Positions 32,320 through 43,741 of a stretch of DNA of 64,000 bases are shown one piece after another (within the stretch, counting starts at the first letter, position 1; every line of letters starts with the position of its first letter). The stretch comes from Capra hircus (Eukaryota; Chordata; Mammalia; Artiodactyla; Bovidae), in assembly GCF_001704415.2 (NCBI RefSeq), contig NW_017189517.1, forward strand, positions 6,025,167-6,089,166, given 5' to 3'. Under the pieces are notes generated by a model. The model made no database searches. It saw nothing but the letters and a program-made list of their open reading frames with translations, and had not been told where the DNA came from. Made by a program: the position numbers and the translations under genes.

Positions 32320-33890
32320 TTTTAATAAAAATTTTAGAATAGTTTTAGATTTACTGTAAAGATGTGAAACTTGTATAGCAAGTTCACATACAAGAGAATC
32401 CCATAGCCAGCTCCCCTAGTGTTAACATCTTACACTAGTATAGTGTATCTATCATAACAAATGAGCCAACTTTGATTTATTATTATTAATTAAAGTTCAT
32501 ACTTCATTCAGTATTTCTTGTTTTACCTGTTGTCCTTTATGTGCTCCAGGATCTTATGCAGAGCACCATATTATATTTGGTAATTTGCTTCCTTAGTTTC
32601 CTCTTAGCTATTTCTCAAATTTTCCTTGTTTCTGATGACCTTGACAGCTGTTAGAATTACTCATGAGGTATTTTGTAGAATATCCCTCAGCTGGGATCTG
32701 TCAGATGTTTTCTTATTATTAAACTGAAGCTATAAGTTTTAGGGAAGAATACCACAGAGATGAACTGTTTTATTCTCATCACATCATATCAGGGCTACAC
32801 GATATCAGGTGATATATCACATTAACTTTAAACACCTAGCCAAAATAGTGTATGCCATGTTCTCCACAGTATACTTACCCTTCCCTTTCTGTACACTATT
32901 TTTTCAAAGCAAATAATTGAATGTTGCCAACACTCAATGAAAAGGAGACTTAAGCTCCACCTCTTGAGTACAGCATAATCAACACAAATTATTTGGAATT
33001 TTTCTATATAGGAGATTTGTCTCTTGTCTTCCATTTATTTATTTACTCAGTAATTTATTTATATCAGACATTTAAAGTATAGTTTGCATTACAGCTAAAT
33101 ACTGCTTTATTAATTTTATTTTTCATATTATTCCAGCTTGGACCACTAGGGGCTCTTTTTGCTGGTTTCTGTGTCCTGTGGAAAATCCCCTATTCTTTCA
33201 CTTTGGATCACTTTGTGGTATTATAAGAGCTCCAGGCTCATATTGTGTATTTTCTGCCCCAGTCCTAGAATCAGCCATTTCTTCAAGAAGCCCTGATTTA
33301 TTTTTTAAAAAGAATGATACTAGAAATTAAATTCTGATCCCTAGGTATGTTGGTTGCTAGTTAGTTGTCATCAATTCTAGGCCCTCTCAACTGATACAAT
33401 GAGTGAGTTTATGTACATATACACAATTTTGTATATACCCATGAAAGAAAGTGAAGTCGCTCAGTCGTGTCTGACTCTTTGTGACCCCATGGACTGTAGC
33501 CTACCAGGCTCCTCCCTCCATGGGATTCTCCAGGCAAGAGTACTGGAATGGGTTGCACCCATACCTATAAATATTTCTATATGTAGCCATTTGTATTTAT
33601 ATTAAGCTAAATATGATTTTATACTGATATTTTCAACTTAATCCACCAAACTTCCACATTCCAAAAGTGAGTAACTGAGTTTCCACAATCCATCATATAT
33701 TTACTTAGGTATCCAGTTCCAGTATACATGTCGAGTGGTTTTAGAATTGTTAGCCTATACACCAAAGGGAAACTGGGTCATCCAACAGTCTGCAGTGTTT
33801 ATGTAAATTCTTTTGCTTTTACTCTCATGGTTTCCATTCATATTCACCTTCACTCCCACCCCCCTGATTGAGATTATTTAATATATTTGC
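32320..33890 (-). mobile_element. Old L1 (L1M-type) 3-prime UTR, antisense
   Basis: Long run in antisense order: attttagaatagttttagat, cctagtgttaacatcttaca, aatgagccaactttgattta, gatgaccttgacagctgtta, ctcatcacatcatatcaggg, then catttcttcaagaagccctg and ctaggccctctcaactgata. Split by a SINE at 33443-33557. Confidence 0.75.
33443..33557 (-). mobile_element. Truncated Bov-A SINE (antisense)
   Basis: gaaagaaagtgaagtcgctc to gtactggaatgggttgc, ending without the tRNA head. Short direct repeat acccat on both sides (33437-33442 and 33557-33562). Confidence 0.92.
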
Positions 33891-33964
33891 TGTTCAGTTT
33901 GTTTTGTTAGAAAGTTAAATGAAGATTTGGGGGGGTTGATTTTAAGGATTTCTTTTTTTCTTCT

Positions 33965-34118
33965 TTTTTTAAAAATATAAATTTATTTATTTTAATTGGA
34001 GGCTAATTACATTACAATATTGTATTGGTTTTGCCATACATCAACATGAATCCACCACGAGTGTACACTTGATCCCAATCCTGAACCCCCCTCCTACCTC
34101 CCTCCCCATACCATCTTA
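33965..34118 (-). mobile_element. Bovine L1 3-prime end (antisense)
   Basis: T-rich start, then aaatataaatttatttattt, ttggaggctaattacattac, catacatcaacatgaatcca and ctacctccctccccatacca. About 150 bp, 5-prime truncated. Confidence 0.93.
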
Positions 34119-35584
34119 TTTGATTTTTTTGGATGGTGATTTTAAAGTTTTGGATTTTGGTTTTAAGCTTTGTTTTGAAGCTTTAGGAGGGTGAGTCTAG
34201 AGTAGCATGTACTCTTGGACAAGTCTACTGATTGTTTAAAGTATTAGGGTGAGGATTTTGAAGATATTTCATCCCTGTGGTGGGGGGGGGGACAAAGAAA
34301 CAGTCCTTCACATCTGGGAATTTCTCTGACTCTTATAACTAGGCTTCAGTGCTGTTAGAAGTTGGCCTGGCACTCAGCTAAGCCATATTCTCTAGTTGGA
34401 CATAAACAGTCTCACAGAACATCAATTTCAGACCATGATAACATGAAATAAAACAAGCTCATTTTATAAGTTTGTCTAAGCACAAAATAAGATCACTATG
34501 TAACCCACAAAATATTAATATCCCTTCTCTCTGCTAATAGGAGCAAATGCTGCTTTTCTAATTATAGCTTTATATTTGCCCTAGTCTGCCCTCCTATATA
34601 AGATTTATTTTGATATCCACTCCTAGTACTGCCTCTGTTTTTTAACAGCATCAAATTAAGAGCAAAGCATTACTTCCTTAGACCCTTTTTCAAGCCACCC
34701 AACCAAAGCCTAAACCCTATAATAGGTTCTTTCTGACATCCTCTTACTAAGATACCCTGGTGTTCATTAGCCCTCACTGAGATGAGTAATAAATCTGACT
34801 TCTTCATTTACTCATGCATTTCTGGGGGGGCAGCGACAGTGAGTTCTGGAAAATTTTCAACTTATGACTCATAAGCAATCATTCTTTCTTGGATGTCACA
34901 AAATTCATCCTGCAAATGTGTTAATTAGTAGTCAGACAAATATTCAAAAGGCCCCCATGAAGATATCTGGAGTTCTTTTTCTGAATAGTTCCTTCCTCTC
35001 CATTATTCTGCTATGCAAATTTCAATTATTTCAACCTACCTGAATTTCAATTTCTACTCTTCAACTTATTGAAACAATAGTAGTTTATTTGAATTCTTCT
35101 TTCCTTTGTCACAGTACAAATTTACCTCCTGGGAGGGAGTTGGAATGATTGTAGAGCTCACCTTGTTTATTTCCCTTCTCTTAGTGATCACAGTCCTGCA
35201 CTGACCATTGTAGTGATCTCTGAAAAGAGATTGTTTCAAATGTTTATTTTCTAATTTTTGTATTGGGAGGGAAAGTGCTAAATTGGTTATTCCTTCATGG
35301 GCAGAAATGGAAGCTCTTTCATTGTTTTTTTTTTTTTTAAATTGAATCATACCATATATTTATTTGCTATTTACTGTCCCTACTTCAACCCTTTGAAAAC
35401 ATGTAAAAGATACATTGCAGATAAAAATCTTTTATTTTATTGAATATTTTGTTAATATTTTATAAAATATAAGGACTATTATGTATATAATCAGGGCACT
35501 TTTAATGAATATCACATTCAGTGTGTATGTTTGTGCATATGATATTTTTTTGCCATACAAACAATATTGCATTATTCTATTTAT
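34119..35584. other. Unique AT-rich sequence
   Basis: No repeat or exon recognised. G-run at 34281-34291, T-run near 35326-35338. Antisense frame 35066-35350 is short and featureless. Confidence 0.4.
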
Positions 35585-35690
35585 TTTGCATCCATGTGCC
35601 CAACAAACATTCACTGAGATGCAACTATGTGCCAGGCAGTATGCATTAAAATGACCATGGTTTCTACTACTAGAACTATGAAAGGGAAAA
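35585..35690 (-). mobile_element. L2 3-prime end (antisense)
   Basis: cccaacaaacattcactgag and caactatgtgccaggcagta are the reverse of the L2 3-prime terminus. Confidence 0.6.
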
Positions 35691-36443
35691 AAACATCATT
35701 GGCTATTTCTGAGAAACTTATTTTAATTTTCCAGGGTAGACTTTCTGTAACATCTATCAGAATTTTTGTGAATACACTTTAAATTTCTCCAAATTATTTC
35801 TCTCATAAATGCATTTTGAAACAATAAGTTTGTACATAAGTTGTGATTGTATGCATCTAACTTAAAATTGCCTTTTTGGATAGTCTGTAATTGGGAGTCA
35901 TATATATTTGCTCCATTCATTTCATTCTCTAATAGCTTATTTAGAGTACTGACAGAAGCAATAGGCTCTAAGTAATATGGGGAAGTAAGTAGTATGTGGT
36001 AAAATAAAACAAATGAAGAAAGAGAAAAGCAAAAATCCTTGAAATTTTTGACTGAAGAAACACAATCACAGAGTTTCACACTAGTCAACAGCTTTGCACT
36101 ATGGGATGAGAATGGCATATAAAGAATCAGAAAAGAATTATAGCCTTTTCTTCCCTCTTGGTAATTTCTTCTCTGTGCTATCTAAGTCAAAAAGAAAACT
36201 AGCACTTTTGATTAGTGGGAAATAGTTCTTTCTCACTGGAAAATGAAGAACAAAGGAAAAGGTGTTTAATGTGAAACTGGCTTTGAAACATAAACCACAG
36301 TCATAATTCACCATTCACTGTATTTAAAATGTATCTGTAAGACTTCTAACAATATTCATTACAGTTAATGCTTATTGTGTTAATGAAAAATTAGAAGTTT
36401 TTAGAAAACATTTAAAGAATGTTTGAGTTCCTGTCTGGTTGAT
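35691..36443. other. Unassigned sequence
   Basis: An antisense frame of 131 codons (35723-36118) begins inside this block. It has no domain or signal recognisable and is embedded in AT-rich sequence; treated as chance. Confidence 0.35.
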
Positions 36444-36568
36444 ACGTCATGTCTGACACTTTGGTAACCTGGAGTGGTTTGCCATTCTCCTCTCCATGGG
36501 ATTTTCCTGACCCAGGAATCAAACCTGCATCTCCTGCATTGGCAGGTGTATCCTTTCCCACCTGGTCT
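36444..36568 (-). mobile_element. Decayed Bov-tA SINE (antisense)
   Basis: cgtcatgtctgacactttgg, gatcctgacc-like block and catctcctgcattggcaggt, with an internal deletion between the A-part and tRNA-like head. Confidence 0.82.
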
Positions 36569-36794
36569 AAGGATAGGCAGCTAATACAAGGTAAAGTCAG
36601 GTTTCAAGCCCAGGTCTGTGTGAATATGTCATCTTAATTCTTTCCTCCCATGTTCTATTGCCACTACATGGTGTCTGTGTAAAATTCTTAGTCTCTTTAA
36701 AGGGAATAACTGTTTCCTATGGTTAATTTCCACTGAATAAACTCAGAAGAAATATTTTACATAATGTGTATGACTTCTGGTCCTAGGACTAGGG

Positions 36795-37925
36795 TTCAGT
36801 TCAGTTCAGTTCAGTTTCTCAGCCGTGTCCGACTCTTTGTGACCCCATGAATCGCAGCACGCCAGGCCTCCCTGTCCATCACCAACTCCCGGACTTCACT
36901 CAAACTCACATCCATCAAGTCGGTGATGCCATCCAGCCATCTCATTCTCTGTCATCCCCTTCTCCTCCTGCCCCCAATCCCTCCCAGCATCAGAGTCTTT
37001 TCCAATAAGTCAACTTTTCACATGAGGTGGCCAAAGTACGGGAGTTTCAGCTTTAGCATCATTCCTTCCAAAGAACACCCAGAACTGATCTCCTTTACAA
37101 TAGACTGGTTGGATCTCCTTGTAGTCCAAGGGATTGTCAAGAGTCTTCTCCAACACCACAGTTCAAAAGCATCAATTCTTTGACACTCAGCCTTTTTTAT
37201 TGTTCAACTCTCACATCCATACATGACTACTGGAATAACCATAGATTTGACTATAAGGACTTTTGTCAGCAAAGTGATGTCTCTGCTTTTTAATATGCTG
37301 TCTAGGTTTGTCATTGCATTTCTTCCAAGGAGCAAGAGTCTTTTAAATTCAAGGCTGCAGTGACTGTCCACAGTAATTTTGGAGCCCAAGAAAATAAAGT
37401 CTGTTGCTGTTTCCTTTGTTTCCCCATCTATTTGCAAGGAAGTGATGGGACTGGATGCCATATCTTCATTTTTGAATACTGAGTTTTAAGCCAGCTTTTT
37501 CACTCTCCTCTTTCACCTTCATCAAGAGGCTATTTAATTCCTCTTTGCTTTCTGCTATAAGGGTGGCATCATCTGCATATCTGAGGTTATTGATAATTCT
37601 CCCAGCAATCTTGATTCCAGCTTGTGTTTCATCCAGCCTAGCACTTCACATGTTGTACTCTGCAGAGAAGTTATATAAGCAAGGGTGACAGTATACAGCC
37701 TTGATGTACTCCTTTCCCAATTTGGAACCAGTCTGTTGTTCCAAGTCTAGTTCTAACTGTTGCTTCTTGTCCTGCAAACAGATTTTCCCATCTGTTTAAG
37801 AACTTTTTAATTTGTTGTAATCTACACAGACAAAGGCTTTAGCGTAGTCAGTGAAACAGAGGTAGATGTTTTTCTGGGATTCTCTAGCTTTTTCTATGAT
37901 TCAAAGGATGTTGGCAATTGTGCCA
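36795..37925 (-). mobile_element. BovB 3-prime 1.1 kb (antisense)
   Basis: Starts with the (TTCAG)n tail, ccgtgtccgactctttgtga, then the C-terminal region, RT tail (antisense of MASSPITSLQIDGE and FLGSKITVDSHCS), the YADD region near 37575-37590 and on to caaaggatgttggcaattgt. Frame fragments are open in places (37204-37461). Confidence 0.94.
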
Positions 37926-38165
37926 AATGCTAGATACCTCAAATGATACCAAAACATATACGTCCCTGTCCCTTTTCCTGGAGAGTAGTTCATAGTCCAC
38001 TTGAATAAACAGACACTGAAACAAATAAACTGATGTGTCATGGCCTATAAAACACAAAATTTTAGTACAATTTAGAACAGAGAATGAGTAGTTTTGTGAG
38101 AAAGAAATCAGAGAAGGTTTCAAGTAAAAAGTGATATTTGATCTAGGTCTTAAAAGATGTTAGTG
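37926..38165 (-). mobile_element. L2 (antisense)
   Basis: Antisense L2-like order: ccctgtcccttttcctggag, tagtccacttgaataaacag, gagaaggtttcaagtaaaaa, gatatttgatctaggtctta. Confidence 0.55.
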
Positions 38166-38189
38166 ATAATAATAGTAAAACATTAGTTG

Positions 38190-38350
38190 AGTGGTTTTTA
38201 CACATAAAACACTCTGGCAAATGCTTTATATACATTATTTTCTTTAATTCTCCCAGCAAAACTGTAAGTGGATTACTATTATGACCATCATTTTATAGAC
38301 TCAAAGTCACACTGTCAGTAAGGGCAAAATTGCAATTCAACCCTATGACT
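38190..38350 (-). mobile_element. MIR SINE (antisense)
   Basis: aatgctttatatacattatt, ttctcccagcaaaactgtaa, ccatcattttatagactcaa and caaagtcacactgtcagtaa match the reverse of the MIR core and 3-prime part. Confidence 0.7.
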
Positions 38351-38396
38351 CCTCATTAATAAATAAATAAATATTATTTTAGTAGCTATTCTAGGT

Positions 38397-38622
38397 TGGT
38401 GGTTCTCAAACAAAGCTAATTTTGCCCCCTAGAGGATGTTTGACAAAATCTTGGGATATTTTGGGCTATCTCAGCTGAGGTGTACTACAGGTATCTAGTG
38501 GTTAGAGACTAGTGATACTGCTAAACAAACTAAAATGCATAGGATAGACATCCACAATAAACAATTATCTGGACCAAAATGTCAATAGTTGGTTAACAAA
38601 TCCTGCTGATGTTGAAAAGTCC
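38397..38622 (+). mobile_element. MER20 (hAT-Charlie DNA transposon)
   Basis: Near full-length non-autonomous element: ggtggttctcaaacaaagct start, ttttgccccctagaggatgt, ctaaacaaactaaaatgcat, and ggaccaaaatgtcaatagtt near the end. MER20 copies have been reported as enhancers in placental reproductive tissue; nothing here shows activity. Confidence 0.87.
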
Positions 38623-38689
38623 TGTTAACCTGACTACTCCACATATATCCCTAATGAACAGCAAGGAAAATTGCCTTAAAAATGCATAG

Positions 38690-39110
38690 AGATGAAGCAG
38701 GGAGACACATAGATTTTACAGCTTACAGCTGTTCAATCCTGTTCTTGAATGCATTGCTGCAATTTTACAATGGATTCCTACTGGGTCCTCCTGTCCTTAT
38801 GCACTGGGAGGTCTGACAGGATCCAGCTCTTAATGTGCAACTCTGTCTCTGTGATCACTTCAAGTCCCATGCTTAGATATTCTAACTCTACCATCCAGTA
38901 GAGTAGAACAACAGGAGCTGCTTTTCAAATGGTTTATAATTCTCTGTTGCAGAGGGCACAGACTTGAGATTAGCATCTGAGTGGAGAGCCATAATATTCA
39001 CTATACTGGCCAATTGTGAGTGAGAGAACTGTGCTAATTGGAGATAATGTCTGCAAATCATGCCATGACATTTCAGATCTTTCAAATTTGCGGCTTCCCA
39101 TTAGAGATCC
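38690..39110 (-). pseudogene. Retroviral pol remnant (antisense)
   Basis: The antisense translation at 38888-39085 contains ATENYKPFEKQLLLFYS, which resembles the RT-RNase H connection of retroviral pol. No LTRs seen nearby. Opposite orientation to the pol at 13640-15480 and not obviously the same insertion. Confidence 0.5.
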
Positions 39111-40269
39111 CTTGCAACCCTAAAACAATCTAACAAATTTCATTTCACTAACCGTCTATTCTATGATCAATTCAAATGAGATTCTATTAACTATTCTATT
39201 AACTTGGCTCCTACTTCTGCCCTTCTTACATTGCTCCTCCTTCCTTTAATCCTTTACCCTCCCACCTTCACCCCATGTTTACTTGTTACCAATCCCTAAA
39301 AGGCCAGCATAAATATGCCCAAGGCCCTCCTTAATTCTTCTAAATTGTCTTCTCTGAATTCTAATGGCAATCCAACTTATATGTTCCTTGTTTTAGAGTT
39401 ATTTGTATCTATATAAGACATATATAGATATGTCAAACAGCGAGCTCTTTGGTGGAAGTATCTAAGTTTGACAAAGCCACAGAATTATTCAGTACACAGA
39501 AACAAACAATTTATACTCCTTGTGTAGCTGTAAATTCTCAGAAGTAGTTCTTGTCCTCTCCATTATTAAGGCACATATATGGGAAAACAGGGCTATGAGG
39601 AGTAGGTATGAACCAATGCTAACAGCAAAATTTAAAGCATAGATAGAAAGGAGCAAAAGATGCTAAATGGGCTCCTCAAGGGATTTTTTTTTTCTTGGCA
39701 CATATTATCCAGTCTAGTTCTTCTTCATCTTTCATCTGAAAGTACAGCTGCCAGAGCAGAACTTTTCCTCACACAGGTCAGCAGGAACATAGAAAGTATT
39801 ACCAACTAGATTCTATGGAGTCATAAACTAAGGCACCAAGTGGTGACAGATTCTCTGTGTCATCCAGTAAGGCATCCCTATGCCTCAAAGTCTAAATGTG
39901 CTCATATGGGCTGAGCAACTAGGCATATTCTAATGCAAAATTAAAGTTAAAATTTCGACATGGCTAATAATAAAAGTATTGAACTTTATAGAGGATAAAG
40001 AGAGAGATGAGGGGAAATATTTCACTTACCAGGTAAGGGTCACAGAAGGGTGTACAGGTTCCAGAACCTCATTATGTTAACATAGTCAGGAATAAAGAAA
40101 TAATCAGTCTAAGGGGACAGACACATGCAAACTAAACTCATCTTCATTAGAGCAGAAACTTCTGTGCCTCGTTAGAACTGGGGATTCTAACAGCCTAGTA
40201 GACTAGCAATATGAAGTCACATAATAGAACCACAGCATGTCTGAACTGAAAATTATTTAGTCAGCATAT
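39111..40269. other. Unassigned sequence
   Basis: No repeat or gene recognised with confidence. 39200-39400 is C/T-rich and could be weak L2. Confidence 0.35.
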
Positions 40270-40450
40270 TAAATTCTCTCATTTTACATATAAAAAAATA
40301 AGACAATTAAAAGGGATATGATTTGTGCAAGGTCACAGAGCTAGGTTATGGCAGAGCTGGAGACAAAACTCAAAAAATTCCTAATTCACAAGCCAGTCAT
40401 TATCAATTCACACATATATGTGGAATACTTGATATGGGCCAGACACAGTA
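40270..40450 (-). mobile_element. MIR/L2 remnants (antisense)
   Basis: gtgcaaggtcacagagctag and gcagagctggagacaaaact are antisense MIR; gatatgggccagacacagta resembles the antisense L2 3-prime end. Confidence 0.55.
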
Positions 40451-40649
40451 AGTCACAGGCCCCAAAATATAATGTGAGGGACTGACTAAAGCACACTGGC
40501 ACTGTCCTTTTCTTCATGAAGGACCAGCAGCTGACTAGCTTTTCTGAGTAGTTAAGTCCTACTTGAAATTCTTTCCAACAGAGATAATAACAGCAAAAGC
40601 TTTTTATCAGCTTCTCCTTTAAATCATTTAAAGATCTCTCTTCACTATA

Positions 40650-40972
40650 CAAGTGTTGAACAATAGAAATGCATGTTAAAATTTTTCAATAACCACAATA
40701 CAAACATTTAAACATTGAAATTAATTTTATTTATTTTTTAAATATAAATTTATTTATGAAATTAATTTTAAAAGTAGATTTGGTTTAACCCAATAAAGCT
40801 AAATTATTATTTCAACATATAAAATTTTTAATAACATATTGCACATTATCTTTTGAAATCTAGTTTGTATTTTATACTTACAGCACATCTCCACTTGAAC
40901 TGAGTACGTCAAGTGTAGTAACCACATGTGGCTAGTTCTAGTTGGTTGCTACTCTACTAGACAGCACGACTC
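40650..40972 (+). mobile_element. hAT-like non-autonomous DNA transposon, name uncertain
   Basis: Left end agtgttgaacaatagaaatg and right end tactctactagacagcacga are roughly inverted (consensus-like CAGTGCTGTCCAATAG / CTATTGGACAGCACTG). The inside includes acttacagcacatctccact and aaccacatgtggctagttc. A small L1 tail has inserted at 40730-40757. Confidence 0.6.
40730..40757 (-). mobile_element. 28-nt L1 tail insertion with 13-bp target-site duplication
   Basis: On the minus strand it reads ataaataaatttatattt followed by an A-rich tail, the very end of the bovine L1 3-prime UTR (compare 13530-13557). Perfect direct repeats gaaattaatttta lie at 40717-40729 and 40758-40770. The minus-strand junction cttt/taaaatt fits L1 endonuclease preference. 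Confidence 0.85.
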
Positions 40973-41799
40973 CATAACATATACTAGAAAAACCAGCCCC
41001 TGAAGCATTTCAGAAAAATAATTAAAATACAATCAAAATATATTACATTTAAGAATCCAATAAATTACAAAAAGTGGAAAACACTTTTTCAGATGGAGTT
41101 CTATGAACTTCAATTAACTGTCCTACTTCCCTTGGTTATTCTATACCATGCCTGAGCACACTAGGTCACTGAAAAGGTTAAGTGAAAAGTAGCAAAAAGA
41201 ACATTAAAATAAAATGTTATATTAAACCAATAGGTTTTTAATGATTTCTGGCCTTCATTTATTCCAAGTCTTTATAATTGGGATTAAATATTATTTTCAC
41301 AGTAGCAAGTCAGAACAGATAACAACAGGAACAGAGCAACTTTTCTGGTAAGGCATTAGGGACTAAACCATCCATTCCAAATTACAGTTTCTTTTTTCCC
41401 ATTATCAAGACTGTCAAGACTAGTTTTCATAAAACAAAGATCACTTTCACTTTACATGGAAGGAATTGCTAAGTACGCTAGAGGTTCCAAATCCATTACC
41501 TGTTCATCATCTGGTTAATAGATATTCATCCTCTATAACCTTGGAGAAATTCTCCCACAAAATCCAAATGCAACATACAACTCATATTTCTGAGCCCAGT
41601 GTTGCAAAATATGGCTTGACAATATTACAGAAACTTTCAAATGAAAACATTCTAGAAATTCCAGAATTTATGATCACAGTAATTATAAATCAATGAAATA
41701 CCACAGAAAATTTTGGATCCTAGGAAGATGTGGCCTAATGTTATAGCAGCTGGCCTAGAGAAGGTGGTTTCTCCAAAATCATTAAAAACTATCCTCTTC
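40973..41799. other. Unassigned AT-rich sequence
   Basis: No repeat or gene recognised. A 76-codon frame at 41466-41696 has no notable features. Confidence 0.35.
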
Positions 41800-42006
41800 A
41801 GAGTGTGTGTTGTGCTCAGTCTGACTCTTGCAACCCTGTGGACTGTAGCCCACCAGGCTCTCCATCCATGGGATTCTCCAGGCAAGAACACTGGAATGGG
41901 GTGCCATTTCTTTCTCCAGGGCATCTTCCCAACCTAGGGATAGAACCCACATCTCTTATGTCTCCTGCATTGGCAGATGGATTCTTTACTAGCATCACCT
42001 GGGCAG
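41800..42006 (-). mobile_element. Bov-tA SINE (antisense)
   Basis: agtgtgtgttgtgctcagtc, ctgtagcccaccaggctctc, caggcaagaacactggaatg, tctcctgcattggcagatgg and catcacctgggcag at the tRNA end. Confidence 0.94.
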
Positions 42007-42630
42007 AGTTTTCTTATTACTCTAAACAGTGAATATTGTAGGGAAAATGAGATACAAATATTGGGTGCTTCTCAATTTTTTTTCATGTATCTTGCTTGAT
42101 GAAATATCATTTTCCTGAAAACCTTTAAAGCATGTTACTTCATTTCTAGGTCTCTGGGGGGAAAATCTTTATTTCTCATTTCAGAGTAATCTTAAAATGT
42201 GCTGCTCTAGTTACTAAGAAGATAAACAATGAAAGTTTGCATGCCATATAGTTTTAAATGACTAAAAGATTATGTGTTTAAAGTAAATGTGAGAAATTTT
42301 ATTTTCTTAGGAGTTTACTTTCAAGTGGGGATAGCTCCATTTTTGCAAATTGAAGTGTTCCTAATTCTTTAGGGGCAGTAATCTGCTGATGATTATGTTA
42401 CTCATTGTGCAAATTCTTGTTTTGTTGAAAGTTTTTACTTTTGTCTCAGGTTCAAAGGATTTGTTAGCAAACTAAGCCACTCATTATATACTAATGAATA
42501 ATATAAATACTTATTAGAGAATTACTTAGCTTAGTTCAACATACTAACATTAAAAAAGAAAGAGACATCAGAGGATACATCACCAAGTTGGGTTTTGACC
42601 AACATCTAGATTTAAACAGCACTGGGTGAA
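42007..42630. other. Unassigned sequence
   Basis: AT-rich, nothing recognised. Confidence 0.4.
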
Positions 42631-42850
42631 ATGAATCGCCAGTCCAGGTTCAATGCATGACACTGGATGCTTGGGGCTGGTGCACTGAGATGACCCAGAG
42701 GGATGGTACGGGGAGGGAGGAGGGAGGGGGGTTCAGGATGGGGAACACGTGTATACCTGTGGTGGATTCATGTTGATATATGGCAAAACCAATACAATAT
42801 TGTAAAATAATTAGCCTCCAATTAAAATAAACATATTAAAAAATTTTTAA
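42631..42850 (+). mobile_element. Bovine L1 3-prime end
   Basis: gaatcgccagtccaggttca to ccaattaaaataaacatatt, with the G-rich ggggagggaggagggagggg block; about 220 bp, 5-prime truncated at nearly the same place as 13341-13556. Confidence 0.94.
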
Positions 42851-42871
42851 TAAACTAAGGGATCACACCAA

Positions 42872-42893
42872 AATAAATAAATAAATAAATAAG
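42872..42893. repeat. (AAAT)n microsatellite
   Basis: About five AAAT units just downstream of the L1 tail. Confidence 0.9.
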
Positions 42894-43405
42894 CAGCATT
42901 GGGGAGTCCCATGTCAAAGTACATCTGGAGTCTTAATTGGGAAAGGGTCCCAGGCAGAAACGTCCACTCTGTGGGTGAGATTTCAAAGACTGCAGTTTGG
43001 TTCCTGCTTATATAATCCCAGGATTGATGCAAACTGATTTATCACCATCAATCTGTGATCAAATTGCAAGCCTAGTTTCATGGTAATGATGTTTGTTTTG
43101 AAAAACTTGGGATGTTGCTAAGCCTGGCAAGGCCCCCTTCAGGGATTCAACAATCTCAAGATTCCTCCCCTATCTTATCTAAGGTGCTGCAAGTCTTGAA
43201 CTCACAGCAGGCAGTCACTTACAGTTACTCCCAGCCAGGGCAGTGTCCAGGCAAGTTAGAAGCAAGGTCAGAGGTCTGCTATGCTTTGTCCCTGAAACCT
43301 AAATAAAACTATTTTTTTTCCTAATTTCCCTACCAATTCTGCAATAGTCAGTACAACTATCTTGGAGCATTTGAAAACTAGAGGGTAGCCTAATGAATGC
43401 GACCA
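42894..43405. other. Unassigned sequence
   Basis: Less AT-rich than its surroundings in 42900-43300, ends in aacctaaataaaactatttt (polyadenylation-signal-like AATAAA at about 43302). No frame longer than 64 codons and no family recognised. Confidence 0.35.
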
Positions 43406-43415
43406 GGATGTTATG

Positions 43416-43731
43416 TTCAGTTCAGTTCAGTTCAGTCGCTCAATCATGTCCAATTCTTTGTGACCCCATGGACTACAGCACACCAGGCCTCCCTGTCCAT
43501 CACCAACTCCCAGAGTTTACTCAAACTCATGTCCATGGAGTTGGTGATGCCATCCAACCATCTCATCCTCTGTCGTCCCCTTCTCCTCCCGCCTTCATTC
43601 TTTCCCAGCATCAGAGTCTTTTCTAGTGAGTCAGTACTTTGCATCAGGTGACCAAAGTATTGGAGCTTCAGTTTTAACATTGGTCTTTCCAATGAATATT
43701 CAGGACTTATTTCCTTTAGGATAGATTGGTT
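43416..43731 (-). mobile_element. BovB 3-prime end (antisense) with 10-bp target-site duplication
   Basis: (TTCAG)n tail, caatcatgtccaattctttg, then the C-terminal region to gatagattggtt. Direct repeats ggatgttatg at 43406-43415 and 43732-43741 are identical. The antisense frame 43444-43692 is open. Confidence 0.95.
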
Positions 43732-43741
43732 GGATGTTATG

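Noticed and set aside
35723..36118. 131-codon antisense frame as a gene
   Set aside because: No recognisable feature, AT-rich sequence, and no supporting promoter or splice signals.
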